64,000 nt of DNA from assembly GCF_041690465.1 (NCBI RefSeq), contig NZ_JAWLHG010000007.1:124001-188000 (forward strand). The letters are read 5' to 3'. The translations under genes were made by a program, and so were the position numbers. Below the pieces are notes generated by a model that saw nothing but the letters and a program-made list of their open reading frames with translations, was not told the DNA's origin and ran no database searches. This stretch comes from Falsiroseomonas sp041690465 (GTDB lineage Bacteria; Pseudomonadota; Alphaproteobacteria; Acetobacterales; Acetobacteraceae). Positions 41,209 to 50,031 of the stretch are shown here, piece after piece; within the stretch, counting starts at the first letter, position 1; each line of letters begins with the position of its first letter.

Positions 41209-41820
41209 TCAGTCGCGCGCGAGGTATCGCGCGACGAACTCCAGCCGGTCCTGGCCCCAGAAGATCTCGTCCTCGATGACATAGCTCGGCGCGCCGAACA
41301 CGCCGCTTTCGAGCGCGGCCTCGCTGTCGGCACGTCGCTGCTTCGCCCATTCGTCGCGGTCGGCCTCGGCAATCAGCGCGGCGGGATCGAGCCCGACCTC
41401 GGCGATCAGCCGTGCCAGCACCTCGCGCTCGCCGGGATTGTCGTCCTCCTCCCACAGCGCCTTCAGGATGCGGTGCGCGAGTGCCACGGCCTGCGCGTCG
41501 CCGGTCAGCTCGCGCGTCGCGATCACGCATTGCGCCGCCAGAGTCTCGTCGAACGGAAAATGCGTGGGCGAGAGCTCGATCGGGATGTCGAGATGGCTGC
41601 GCCAGCGTCGCAGCTCTGCCATCCGGTAGGCCTGGCGCTGCGGGCTGCGCTTCGGCACCGGCACGCCGCCGGAGGCGGGGAAGATCACCGCGCCGAACTC
41701 CACCGGGAACACCCGCAGCCGCGCGCCGTGCTGCCGCGCGATCGCCTCGATGCGGGCGGCGCCGAGATGCGTCCAGGGGCTGTTCAGCGAGATGTAGTAG
41801 TCGATGTCGGGCGCGGCCAT
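41209..41820 (-). CDS. 2-hydroxychromene-2-carboxylate isomerase / kappa-class GST family (DsbA fold)
   Basis: The 203-residue protein has the kappa-GST/HCCA isomerase pattern: YYISLNSPWTHLGA at the N-terminus with S14 as glutathione-activating residue, and GVFGAPSYVIEDEIFWGQDRL near the end. Family members isomerise 2-hydroxychromene-2-carboxylate in naphthalene degradation or act as thiol transferases. Naphthalene genes are absent, so the exact role is open. It is the last gene of a minus-strand run with a dihydroxyphthalate-decarboxylase-like gene and two Bug genes, 14 bp after the former. Confidence 0.87.
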   Translation of the reverse strand: MAAPDIDYYISLNSPWTHLGAARIEAIARQHGARLRVFPVEFGAVIFPASGGVPVPKRSPQRQAYRMAELRRWRSHLDIPIELSPTHFPFDETLAAQCVIATRELTGDAQAVALAHRILKALWEEDDNPGEREVLARLIAEVGLDPAALIAEADRDEWAKQRRADSEAALESGVFGAPSYVIEDEIFWGQDRLEFVARYLARD

Positions 41821-41834
41821 GGTCGTGCTCCTCG

Positions 41835-42821
41835 TCAGGTGTCGAGCGTCGCCGGGTCGAACAATTCCTCCACCGCCAGGCGTCGCCGCGCCAGGTGCTG
41901 CGCCTGCGACCAGCGGCAGAGGGCTCCGAGCTCCGCCCGGTTGGCGGCGATGCCGTGCACCCACGGATCGGGGCCGAGCAGCGCCAGCATCGCAGCCCGC
42001 TCCTCGGCGAGGAAGGGGAAGAGCGTCGCCGGCGAGCTCGCGGCGAGCGTCGTGTCCCATTCCCGCTCCGCCAGGCGTTGCGCAGCGGCGAAGGCTTCGA
42101 ACAGGGCGCGGCCGATGCCCGGCGCGCGCGCCAGCACGTCCCGCCGCACGCCCATCAGGTGCATGATCGGGAAGAAGCCGGTGCGGCGGTGGAAAGCCTC
42201 GGCCGCGGCCCGCGGATCGGGGAACAGGCGAACCACGCGCGGATCGCCGGCGGCGAAGGCGGCGGGCGGCGTCGGCGAGAGGATGGCGTCGATCTCGCCG
42301 TCCAGCAGCGCCGCGTTCAGCGTCGCATCCGGCGGCAGCGGCCGCACATCCATCGTCGGCGGCAGTTCGAGCGGCAGGCGTTCCTTGCGGCCGGCGGCGT
42401 TGGTGCCCGCCGTGCGCCAGGCGATGCCGTTGACATCCACGCCGTGCTCGTCGGCCAGGATGCCGCGCAGCCAGAGGCCCATCGTCATGCCGTATTCCGG
42501 GATGCCGACGCGGCGGCCTTCCAGCTGCTTCGGCGCTGTGATCCCGGCGTCGCGCCGCAGGTAGATGCAGCCATGGCGGAAGGCGCGCGCGACGAAGACC
42601 GGCAGCGCGACATACTCGCCCTCGCCGCGCGACACCTGGACCATCTGCGAGGAGAGCGAGAGCTCCGTCACGTCGAACTCCGCGCGCGTGACCGCGCGCG
42701 GGAAGGTCTGCTCGCTGGCCAGCTTCACCGGCGCGATGCGCGCGCCGGCGACCGCGACGCGCCCATCGAGGATCGGGCGCGTGCGGTCGTAGTCGCCGCA
42801 GGCCAGCGTCAGGGTCGGCAT
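41835..42821 (-). CDS. 4,5-dihydroxyphthalate decarboxylase-like / binding-protein-fold protein
   Basis: The 328-residue protein starts LTLACGDYDRTRPILDGRV and contains FDVTELSLSSQMVQVSRGEGEYVALPVFVAR and HGCIYLRRDAGI, which match Pht5-type 4,5-dihydroxyphthalate decarboxylase. The fold is that of periplasmic binding proteins, but there is no signal peptide, so an enzyme in the cytoplasm is more likely than a receptor. It should decarboxylate an aromatic ortho-dicarboxylate or similar acid. The ATG at 42821 overlaps the Bug stop by four bases, linking a carboxylate-binding protein to a decarboxylase. Confidence 0.78.
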   Translation of the reverse strand: MPTLTLACGDYDRTRPILDGRVAVAGARIAPVKLASEQTFPRAVTRAEFDVTELSLSSQMVQVSRGEGEYVALPVFVARAFRHGCIYLRRDAGITAPKQLEGRRVGIPEYGMTMGLWLRGILADEHGVDVNGIAWRTAGTNAAGRKERLPLELPPTMDVRPLPPDATLNAALLDGEIDAILSPTPPAAFAAGDPRVVRLFPDPRAAAEAFHRRTGFFPIMHLMGVRRDVLARAPGIGRALFEAFAAAQRLAEREWDTTLAASSPATLFPFLAEERAAMLALLGPDPWVHGIAANRAELGALCRWSQAQHLARRRLAVEELFDPATLDT

Positions 42822-43786
42822 CAGCCCTGGCGGATGCCGGCGCGCTCGATCAGCACCTTGAAGCGATCCAGCTCGGTCGAGATCAGCTCGCGGAAGCCCT
42901 CCGGCGTGCGCGGGGCGGCCACCGCGCCTTCCATCGCCAGGCGCTGTTGCATCTCGGCGTCTCCGAGCAGGCCGTTGATGATGCCGTTCAGCCGCTGCAC
43001 CACGGCGGCCGGCGTTCCTGCCGGTGCGACGATGCCATGCCACTGCACCATGTCGTAGCCGGGCACCGCACGCGCGCTGACCGGCGCAACGCCGGGCACC
43101 AGCGGCGAGGGCTCGCGCGAGCTGACGGCGAGGGCGAGCAGGCGGTTCTCCCGCGCCGCCGGCAGCACCACGGGCGCGCCGGCGAAGCTGCACTTCACGC
43201 GGCCGGCCAGCAGGTCCGTCAGCATCGGGCCGTTGCCGCGATAGGGCACATGGACCAGCTCGATGCCGGCCGCATCGGCGAAAGCCGCCATGGTGATGTG
43301 CGAGGCCGACCCGTTGCCCGCGCTGCCATACTCGATGGTGCCCGGGTTCGCCTTGGCGAGGGCGACGAAATCTTCCGCGCTGCGCACCCCGACCGAGGGA
43401 TGCACCACCAGCACGCCGGGCAGCGTGGCGCAGAGCGCGACGGGCGTGAAGTCGCGCAGCACGTCGTAGGGGATGTTGGGATAGATCCAGGGATTGACCG
43501 CCAGCGTGCCGACATGCCCCCACATCAGCGTGTGGCCATCGGCCGGGCTGCGCGCCACGAAGGCCGCCCCGACCGTGCCGCCCGCGCCGCCCCGATTGTC
43601 CACCACCACCGAGTGCCCGCCGAGCGCCTGCTGCAGCTTCGCGGCCATGGGGCGCGCCAGCAGGTCGTTCGACCCGCCCGGCGGGAAGGGCACCACGATG
43701 GAGATCGTGCGCGCCGGCCAGCCTTGCGCAAGGGCAGGCAGCGGCAAGGCAGCGGCCAGCAGGCCAAGGCCGCGTCGGGTGATCAT
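42821..43786 (-). CDS. Bug/TctC family binding protein
   Basis: The 321-residue periplasmic protein has a signal peptide (MITRRGLGLLAAALPLPALAQG) and the Bug core TISIVVPFPPGGSNDLLARP, VVDNRGGAGGTVGAAFVARS and GTIEYGSAGNGSASH. It is orphaned from any TctAB permease. The four-base overlap with the decarboxylase-like gene suggests its ligand is that enzyme's substrate, perhaps a phthalate-type aromatic acid; that is inference. Confidence 0.92.
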   Translation of the reverse strand: MITRRGLGLLAAALPLPALAQGWPARTISIVVPFPPGGSNDLLARPMAAKLQQALGGHSVVVDNRGGAGGTVGAAFVARSPADGHTLMWGHVGTLAVNPWIYPNIPYDVLRDFTPVALCATLPGVLVVHPSVGVRSAEDFVALAKANPGTIEYGSAGNGSASHITMAAFADAAGIELVHVPYRGNGPMLTDLLAGRVKCSFAGAPVVLPAARENRLLALAVSSREPSPLVPGVAPVSARAVPGYDMVQWHGIVAPAGTPAAVVQRLNGIINGLLGDAEMQQRLAMEGAVAAPRTPEGFRELISTELDRFKVLIERAGIRQG

Positions 43787-43846
43787 GCGTCGTCGCTCCA
43801 GGAGATCGGGGCGGAGAGGCTGGCCCGGCGCGGCCGTTCCGGCAAG

Positions 43847-44818
43847 CTACCGGCCGAGCCCCGCGGCTGCGAGCAACGGCCTGAACGCAGCACGGTCGCG
43901 CTCCAGCCAGCCACGAAGGGCCGTTCCGTCGGACGGCGCCGGGATCAGCGCCACCTGCTCCAGCCGCGCACGCACGGTGGCATCGGCCAGGATGGTGCGG
44001 ATCGCCGCGCCGATCGGTGCGACCAGCGCCTCGGGCGTGTCGGGCGGTGCGAAGAAACCGGTCCAGGCATTCGCCTCGAAGCCTGCGAGCCCCGCCTCGG
44101 TGAAGGTCGGCACATCCGGCAGGCCCGGCGACCGCCGCGTGCCCGTCACCGCCAGCAGCCGCGCCCGGCCGCCCTGGTGCACGCCGGCGAAATCCGCCGC
44201 CGCCGCGATGCCCACCGCGAGATTGCCCGCCAGCAGGTCCTGCGCGATCGGCGCACCGCCGCGATAGGGCACGACGGTCAGTTCCAGCCCGATGACGCGG
44301 CCATAAAGGATGCCGGTCAGGTGCGGCAGGCTGCCGGTGGCGGGCACGCCGTAATTCGCCCGCGTGGGATTGGCGCGCAGCCAGGCCGTGAGCTCGGCGA
44401 GCGTCGTCGCGCCCGTCATCGGCCCGCTGGCCAGCCCGGCGGCGAATTCCGCCGCCCCCGCGACCGGGACGAAGCGCAGCGGATCATAGCCGGCCTGCGG
44501 ATCGCTGAGCGGCGTCAGCGCCGCCACCGAGGTATTGGCCAGCAGCAGCCGCGTGCCATCGGGTGCGGCCGCCTCCACCCCGCGCGCGGCGATGCGCCCG
44601 CCGGCGCCGCTGACATTCTCCACCACCACGCTGCGCCCGAGCATCGGCCCGAGCCGTTCGGCCACCACCCGCGCCAGGATGTCGGAGGACCCGCCCGCCG
44701 GGAAGGGCGCGACGATGGTGAGCGCCCGCGCGGATTGTGCCGCGGCGCGCAGCCCCAGCCCGAGTCCCGGCAGCGCCAGCGCCCCGCCGAGCAGCCCGCG
44801 GCGCCCCATCCTAGACAT
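43847..44818 (-). CDS. Bug/TctC family binding protein
   Basis: The 323-residue protein has a signal region (MGRRGLLGGALALPGLGLGLRAAAQ) and Bug motifs LTIVAPFPAGGSSDILARVV, VVENVSGAGGRIAARG and SPGLPDVPTFTEAGLAGFEAN. I use ATG 44818, which overlaps the AhpD-like stop (44811-44813) by eight bases; ATGs at 44830 and 44809 are alternatives. It is diverged from the next Bug downstream (the usual PGG loop is APFPAGG here), so the pair is not a recent duplication. Confidence 0.9.
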   Translation of the reverse strand: MSRMGRRGLLGGALALPGLGLGLRAAAQSARALTIVAPFPAGGSSDILARVVAERLGPMLGRSVVVENVSGAGGRIAARGVEAAAPDGTRLLLANTSVAALTPLSDPQAGYDPLRFVPVAGAAEFAAGLASGPMTGATTLAELTAWLRANPTRANYGVPATGSLPHLTGILYGRVIGLELTVVPYRGGAPIAQDLLAGNLAVGIAAAADFAGVHQGGRARLLAVTGTRRSPGLPDVPTFTEAGLAGFEANAWTGFFAPPDTPEALVAPIGAAIRTILADATVRARLEQVALIPAPSDGTALRGWLERDRAAFRPLLAAAGLGR

Positions 44819-45401
44819 GCTTGCCGACATCCCACCCCTCCCGTGCCAGGTTCTTCTCGCCGGCCGCGATGCCGATCGGCTCGAGCGTGGTGCCCATGGA
44901 ATCGTTCCAGCGGTTCAGGAAGCCGAACATCGCGACGACGCCGAGGATCTCGACGATCTCGTCCTCGGTCCAATGCGCGCGCAGCGCCGCGGCGATCGCC
45001 GGCGTCACGGCGTTGGGCACGGAGGCCGCGGCGATCGCGAAGTCGAAGGCGGCGCGCTCCGCAACGGTGAAGTGCAGGCTGGTGCCGTAGGACCAGATAT
45101 CGGCAAGCCGTTCCGGCGTGGCGCCGAAGCGCTCGGCGGCGAGGATGGTATGCGCCTCGCAGTAGTGGCAGCCGGCGGTGTGGGAGGCCAGGTAGCCGAT
45201 CAGCCGCTTCTGCTCGGCGGTGACGCGGCCATGGTTCGCCATCACCGCCTTGTTCAGCTCGGTGAAGGCGCGCGCAATGGCGGGCCGGCGCTGCATGGTC
45301 AGCACCGAGTTCGGCACGGTACCGAGCGGGCCGCGGAAGAACTGGATCAGGTCCACGAGATCCGGGTTGTGATCCTCCGGCAGCGGTTCGATCAGCGGCA
45401 T
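44811..45401 (-). CDS. Carboxymuconolactone decarboxylase / AhpD-like peroxidase-related protein
   Basis: The 196-residue protein has the AhpD-type motif CHYCEAH (C78, C81, H84) within a helical CMD domain, preceded by RVTAEQKRLIGYLAS. The Cys pair suggests a thiol-based alkylhydroperoxidase rather than a true lactone decarboxylase. It may protect against peroxides made during aromatic oxidation. It follows maiA by 80 bp and overlaps the next Bug gene. Confidence 0.86.
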   Translation of the reverse strand: MPLIEPLPEDHNPDLVDLIQFFRGPLGTVPNSVLTMQRRPAIARAFTELNKAVMANHGRVTAEQKRLIGYLASHTAGCHYCEAHTILAAERFGATPERLADIWSYGTSLHFTVAERAAFDFAIAAASVPNAVTPAIAAALRAHWTEDEIVEILGVVAMFGFLNRWNDSMGTTLEPIGIAAGEKNLAREGWDVGKHV

Positions 45402-45481
45402 GCGTTTCCTCCCGGCGCGGAGGGTCGCGCCCCGCGTTGCACCCATTCTTTCCGGCAGTCGGCCGGCCGGCAAGGCGACAT

Positions 45482-46132
45482 CTACTCGGCGTCCGGCTGC
45501 ACTTCCGGCGCGGATTTGCGGAAGGCGGGCAGGGCCATGCAGGCCGCTTCCACAGCCAGGATCCGCGGATAGGCTGCGAGGTCCAGCCCGAAGCGCCGCG
45601 CATTGCCGAGTTGCGGCACCAGGCAGAGATCGGCCAGCCCCGGCACATCGCCATGGCAGAAGCGGCCGCTCTCCTTCTCCCCAAGGCGTGCCTCGAACGC
45701 CTCCAGGCCGAGCGCGATCCAGTGCCGTGCCCAGGCGTCGATCGCCGGCTGTTCCTGGCCGAGTTCGCGCTTCAGGTATTGCAGCACGCGCAGGTTCTGG
45801 ATCGGATGCACCTCGCAGGCGATGATCTGCCCGAGCGCCCGCACCCGCGCCCGGTCCCAGGGATCCGCCGGCAGCAGCTTCGCACCTGGCTGCGTCTCTT
45901 CCAGCCATTCGACGATCGCCAGCGACTGCGCCAGCGCGCCCTGGCCCTCGACCTCCAGCGCCGGCACCAGGCCCTGGCGGTTCAGCGCGAGGAAGTCGGG
46001 CGCCGATTGCTCGCCGCGGCGCAGGTGGCGGGAAGTCTGGGCGTAGGGGATGCCCTTGAGCTCCAGCGCGATCCTCACCCGCCAGGCGGCGGAGGACCGG
46101 AAATAGCCGTGCAGTGTCAGCGCCGCGTCCAT
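45482..46132 (-). CDS. maiA: Maleylacetoacetate isomerase (zeta-class GST)
   Basis: The 216-residue GST has the zeta-class motif SSAAWRVRIALELKG (S13-S14) at the N-terminus, LNRQGLVPALEV and SLAIVEWLEE in the thioredoxin domain, and GDVPGLADLCLVPQ in the helical domain. The family isomerises maleylacetoacetate or maleylpyruvate with glutathione in tyrosine/homogentisate or gentisate breakdown. The usual Cys of the SSC motif is Ala, a common variant. The fumarylacetoacetate-hydrolase-family gene that could act next is 2 kb away at 48154. No homogentisate or gentisate dioxygenase is in the window. Confidence 0.9.
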   Translation of the reverse strand: MDAALTLHGYFRSSAAWRVRIALELKGIPYAQTSRHLRRGEQSAPDFLALNRQGLVPALEVEGQGALAQSLAIVEWLEETQPGAKLLPADPWDRARVRALGQIIACEVHPIQNLRVLQYLKRELGQEQPAIDAWARHWIALGLEAFEARLGEKESGRFCHGDVPGLADLCLVPQLGNARRFGLDLAAYPRILAVEAACMALPAFRKSAPEVQPDAE

Positions 46133-46300
46133 GATCCCTCTCCTCCTGGGCTCGCCGCGGCATGACGGCGGAGGGTGGGTGCACCTGTCAATCGCGCGGC
46201 GGGCCGCGGCGCCGCGGCAGCGAAACCACAAAGGACGATCGGCAACAGAACGACACAACGGACGGCGCTAGAGTGCCTCCGGTATCGGGCAGGTCCAGCC

Positions 46301-47422
46301 ATGACATTCAAGCGCGCCGTGTTCTGGTCCCACCTGATCGTGGGCGTGGAGACCGGCCTCGTTATCCTGCTGCTCTCGGCGACCGGCGTGCTGCTGACCT
46401 ATGAGCGGCAGATCGTCGCCTTCGCCGAGAACCAGGCGGTCTCGGCGCCGGCCGGCCGGGCGCCGCTGGAGCCCGATGCGGTGCTTGCCGCCGCCCTCGC
46501 GCACGGCGCCGCGCCCGGGCACGGCGTGGTCTTCGCGCGCGATCCGGCGGCGCCGATCCGGGTGCTCTCCGGCCGGCGCGTGGCCTTCCTGCTCGATCCC
46601 TATTCCGGCGAGGTGCTACAGGGACCGGCCGAGCGGACCAAGGCGTTCTTCGCGACCGTGACCGCGCTGCACCGCTGGCTGGCGATGTCCGGCGAGGCGC
46701 GCGCCACCGGGCGTGGCATCACCGGCGCGGCCAATCTCGCCTTCCTCTTCATCCTGGCCTCGGGCGCCTATCTCTGGTGGCCGCGGGTCTGGCGATGGGT
46801 GGCGATCCGGCCGAAGCTGCTGTTCCGCACGAGCCTGCCGGCTGGCAAGGCGCGCGACTACAACTGGCACCACGTCTTCGCCGCCTGGGCCTTCCTGCCG
46901 CTGCTGGCGATCGTCGTCTCCGGTGTGGTGATCTCCTATTCCTGGGCCGGCGCGCTGTTGCAGCGCGTCTCCGGCGAGGCGCCGCCGGCGGCGCGTGGCG
47001 CAACGGTCGCCGCCCCGCTTGTGCCGGGTGAGTCGGTGACGGCGGCGCGCCTGCTTGCCGTCGCCGGCGCCCAGATCCCGGAATACCGCACCCTGTCGCT
47101 GCGCATCCCCGCGCCCGACGCCGCCACGGCCGAGCTGCGCGTGGACACCGGCAACGGTGCGCAGTTCGATCGCCAGACGGCGCTCACCCTCTCGCGCGCC
47201 GATGGCAGCGTCCTTCTCCGCCGCGGCAGCGCGGAGGCCCCGCCGGCGCAGCGCGCGCGCGCCTTCCTGCGCTTCCTGCACACCGGCGAGGTCTATGGCG
47301 GGACCGGGCAGACGCTGGCGGGCCTCGCCTCGATGGCCGCGATCTTCCTCGTCTATACCGGCCTGGCGCTGGCCTGGCGCAGGCTGGTGCGGCCGCTGCT
47401 GCTGGTGCCGCGCCGCTCCTGA
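46301..47422 (+). CDS. PepSY-associated transmembrane protein
   Basis: The 373-residue inner-membrane protein matches the PepSY_TM family: first helix at about residues 10-32 (WSHLIVGVETGLVILLLSATGVLLTY), HRWLAM, a second helix near 145-165, NWHHVFAAWAFLPLLAIVVSGVVISYSW, and a last helix near 345-362. The conserved His residues in the helices may bind haem or metal; relatives act as siderophore or ferric reductases. It usually neighbours a TonB-dependent receptor, but none is here. It is divergent from maiA across 168 bp and convergent with the GntR gene. Confidence 0.85.
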   Translation: MTFKRAVFWSHLIVGVETGLVILLLSATGVLLTYERQIVAFAENQAVSAPAGRAPLEPDAVLAAALAHGAAPGHGVVFARDPAAPIRVLSGRRVAFLLDPYSGEVLQGPAERTKAFFATVTALHRWLAMSGEARATGRGITGAANLAFLFILASGAYLWWPRVWRWVAIRPKLLFRTSLPAGKARDYNWHHVFAAWAFLPLLAIVVSGVVISYSWAGALLQRVSGEAPPAARGATVAAPLVPGESVTAARLLAVAGAQIPEYRTLSLRIPAPDAATAELRVDTGNGAQFDRQTALTLSRADGSVLLRRGSAEAPPAQRARAFLRFLHTGEVYGGTGQTLAGLASMAAIFLVYTGLALAWRRLVRPLLLVPRRS

Positions 47423-47424
47423 GA

Positions 47425-48093
47425 TCACGCCGCCAGCGCGTTGCGCAGGAAGCCTGCCGTGCGGCGGTAATGGTCCTGCAGCAGCGCAACGGCGCGCGTC
47501 GCATCGCGGGCCAGCGCCGCCTCGGCGATCGCCTCATGCTCGGCAGCGATGTCGCGGCCGGGATAGGCCACCGCATTGGCCAGCGCGCGATAACGCTCCG
47601 CGCGCTCGCGCAGCGCCTCCGCCATGTCGCGCAGGGTCGAGGAGGGGCAGGCCGCGAGCAGCGCCTGGTGGAAGGCGCCATGCGCGGCCTCCCAGGCCGG
47701 GTTGGGCGCGAAGCGCTCGGCGCTGCCTGAGCGCGGGATGCGGGCGAACCGCCAGCGTGCCACCACCAGCGCCTCCTCCCACGCCGCGTCGCCGGCCGCG
47801 ATGCTCTCGCGCAGCACCACTTCCTCGAGCCAGCAGCGGGCGCGCACGAGTTCGTCGAAATCCTCGACCGTGGCGGGGGCGGCGCGGAAGCCGCGGCCCT
47901 CGATTCGCTGCACCAGCCCCTCGGCGGCGAGCGAGGACAGCGCCTCCCGCACGGGGCTGGCGCTGGCGCCGTAGGTGGCGCTGAGCGCCTGGACCTTCAG
48001 CTTGGTCCCCGGCGCGATGCGGCCGAGCAGCAGGTCGCTGCGCAGCTGTCGATGCACCTGGAGCGTGAGGCCGTCGTCGGTACTCGCTTGCAT
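47425..48093 (-). CDS. GntR family transcriptional regulator (FadR/FCD type)
   Basis: The 222-residue regulator has a winged helix at residues about 8-70 (IAPGTKLKVQALSATYGASASPVREALSSLAAEGLVQ) and a C-terminal FCD effector domain (FDELVRARCWLEEVVLRESI, AHGAFHQALLAACPSS, EHEAIAEAALARDA). It probably represses the divergent FAH operon and responds to an organic acid. ATG 48093 gives a normal N-terminus; one three codons upstream is possible. Confidence 0.91.
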   Translation of the reverse strand: MQASTDDGLTLQVHRQLRSDLLLGRIAPGTKLKVQALSATYGASASPVREALSSLAAEGLVQRIEGRGFRAAPATVEDFDELVRARCWLEEVVLRESIAAGDAAWEEALVVARWRFARIPRSGSAERFAPNPAWEAAHGAFHQALLAACPSSTLRDMAEALRERAERYRALANAVAYPGRDIAAEHEAIAEAALARDATRAVALLQDHYRRTAGFLRNALAA

Positions 48094-48101
48094 GAAGCAC
48101 A

Positions 48102-48115
48102 TTCTATCGATAAAA
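48102..48115. promoter_or_regulatory. Candidate GntR operator in the 60-bp divergent region
   Basis: TTCTATCGATAAAA contains the perfect palindrome TATCGATA (48105-48112) with TT/AA flanks. It is the only AT-rich stretch in the region and lies between the GntR and FAH start codons, where FadR-type regulators usually bind. It may also overlap a promoter -10 element. Confidence 0.45.
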
Positions 48116-48153
48116 ACCCATTTAGGCCAGTTCTGCCGAGAGGAAACCAAGTC

Positions 48154-49023
48154 ATGCGCCTCCTGCGTTTCGAGGATGGAGACCGCGCAGCCACCGGGGT
48201 GCGCATCGGCGATGCGGTGGTGCCGGTCTCGGCGCTGTCCGGCTTCCCGGAGGATCCCGCCGCCATCCTGGCTGGGGGCGCGGAGCTGCGGGGGCGCCTC
48301 GCCGCCGCGGCTGCGGAGTCGTCCGCGCGCCGGCCGATGGCGGGGCTGAAGCTGCTCATGCCGATCTCGCGGCCTGGCAAGGTGGTCTGCATCGGGCTGA
48401 ACTACGCGCTGCACGCCAAGGAAGGCGGCAATCCCATTCCCGACTATCCGGCGGTGTTTCTGCGGGTGCAGAGCTCGCTGGTCGGGCCGGAGGCGCCGAT
48501 GCTGCGGCCCGGCTGCTCGACGAAGCTCGACTACGAAGCCGAGCTCGCGGTCGTCATCGGCAGGACCGCGCGCTGCGTCAAGGAGGCGGATGCGCTCGAC
48601 CATGTCGGCGCCTACAGCCTGTTCAACGACGGCTCGCTGCGCGACTACCAGCGCAAATCCACGCAATGGACGATGGGCAAGAACTTCGACGCCACCGGCG
48701 CCTTCGGGCCGGAGCTCGTCACGCCCGACGAACTGCCCGCCGGCGCAGCGCCGCTGCGCATCACCACGCGCGTGGACGGCCAGACCGTGCAGGACAGCAC
48801 GACCGGCGACATGATCTTCCCCGTCGCGCGCTGCATCGCGATCCTGTCGGAGGTGATGACGCTGGAGCCGGGCGATGTGATCGCCACCGGCACGCCGTCC
48901 GGCGTCGGCTATGCGCGCAAGCCGCCGCTGTTCCTGGCGCCCGGCATGCTGGTGGAGGTCGAGGTCGAAGGGATCGGCGTGCTGCGCAACACCGTCGCGG
49001 ACGATCCCGCCTTCGCAGCCTGA
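48154..49023 (+). CDS. Fumarylacetoacetate hydrolase family protein
   Basis: The 289-residue protein has the FAH C-terminal domain: KVVCIGLNYALHAKEGG (H87, E90), KLDYEAELAVVIG with acidic metal ligands (E128, E130), GAYSLFNDGSLRDYQ, and late ATGTPSGVGY. The FAHD branch includes acylpyruvate hydrolases, ureidoglycolate lyase and 2-hydroxyhepta-2,4-diene-1,7-dioate isomerase. With maiA nearby it could hydrolyse a fumaryl- or acylpyruvate. A GAGAGGA Shine-Dalgarno precedes the ATG. It leads the plus-strand run FAH - Bug - sulfatase - Bug - dioxygenase, under likely GntR control. Confidence 0.9.
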   Translation: MRLLRFEDGDRAATGVRIGDAVVPVSALSGFPEDPAAILAGGAELRGRLAAAAAESSARRPMAGLKLLMPISRPGKVVCIGLNYALHAKEGGNPIPDYPAVFLRVQSSLVGPEAPMLRPGCSTKLDYEAELAVVIGRTARCVKEADALDHVGAYSLFNDGSLRDYQRKSTQWTMGKNFDATGAFGPELVTPDELPAGAAPLRITTRVDGQTVQDSTTGDMIFPVARCIAILSEVMTLEPGDVIATGTPSGVGYARKPPLFLAPGMLVEVEVEGIGVLRNTVADDPAFAA

Positions 49024-49060
49024 CCGCGCCCGGCTTGCGCCAAGTGGGAGGGAACAACCG

Positions 49061-50023
49061 ATGACACGCATCGCCTTCGGCCGCCGTGCGGCGCTCGCCG
49101 CCGCCGCGACCCTGGTCGGCCCGCGTCTCGCCCATGCCGCGTGGCCGGAACGGCCGGTGCGCTTCGTCGTCGGCTTCCCGCCCGGGAGCGCCACCGACAT
49201 CGCTGCACGTGCGCTGGCCGAGGCGGTGGCGCCGGCGCTCGGCCAGCCGGTGGTGGTGGAGAATCGCGGCGGCGCCAGCGGCAACATCGCGGCCAACGCT
49301 GTGCGCGGCGCGAATGACGGCCACACGCTGCTGGTCCATGGCGCGGCCTTCGCGGTGAACCCGACCCTGTTCCGCTCGGCCGGCTACACCGTCGAGGATT
49401 TCCGCGCCATTGCGATCATCGCCACCACGCCCGCCGCCTTCATCGTGCGCGCGGACAGCCCGGCACGGAACCTGGGGGACCTGCTGGCGATGGCGCGCGC
49501 CAGGCCGCTGGACTACGCCTCCTCCGGCGCCGGGACGGTGCCGCGGCTGGGGGCGGAGCTGCTGTTCCGTCGGCTCGCGCAGGTGGAGGTGCAGCACGTC
49601 GCCTTTCCGCCGGCGCAGGCGGTCGGTGCGGTCGCGGCGGGGCACGTGCCGATGGCCGTGGTGGCGCTGCCCACCGCGATGGGGCTGATCCGCGGCGGGC
49701 AGGTGCGGGCGGTCGCCGTCGGCAGTGCGCGGCGCGATCCCTCGCTGCCCGATGTGCCGACCGTCGCCGAGCAGGGATTCCCGGATTTCGACGTCGGCGC
49801 CTGGAACGGCCTCTTCGCGCCGCATGGCTTCGACGGGGCAGGCATGGCGAAGCTGGAAGCGGCCTGCGCGCAGATGCTCGCCACGCCGGCGCTGCGCGCG
49901 CGCCTCGCCACGGCCGGGCTGACGACGACGGGCCTCAACGGCGCGGCAGCGCAGACTTTCGTGCAGCGCGAGGCGCGGATCTGGGGCGAGGTGGTGCGCT
50001 TCGTCGGCGTGACGGTGGACTGA
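49061..50023 (+). CDS. Bug/TctC family binding protein (sulfatase cluster, copy 1)
   Basis: The 320-residue protein has a Tat-like signal (FGRRAALAAAATLVGPRLAHA), then AAWPERPVRFVVGFPPGSATDIAAR and VVVENRGGASGNIA. A GGAGGGA Shine-Dalgarno precedes the ATG. It shares many blocks with the Bug at 51618 (AWPERPVR, VEVQHV, PAQAV, DPSLPDVPTVAEQG), so the two look like duplicates that flank the sulfatase gene. No TctAB permease is nearby. Confidence 0.92.
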   Translation: MTRIAFGRRAALAAAATLVGPRLAHAAWPERPVRFVVGFPPGSATDIAARALAEAVAPALGQPVVVENRGGASGNIAANAVRGANDGHTLLVHGAAFAVNPTLFRSAGYTVEDFRAIAIIATTPAAFIVRADSPARNLGDLLAMARARPLDYASSGAGTVPRLGAELLFRRLAQVEVQHVAFPPAQAVGAVAAGHVPMAVVALPTAMGLIRGGQVRAVAVGSARRDPSLPDVPTVAEQGFPDFDVGAWNGLFAPHGFDGAGMAKLEAACAQMLATPALRARLATAGLTTTGLNGAAAQTFVQREARIWGEVVRFVGVTVD

Positions 50024-50031
50024 GCGCATCC

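Noticed and set aside
42947..45070. 707-codon plus-strand open frame opposite two Bug genes
   Set aside because: It spans several real minus-strand genes and looks like compositional shadow.
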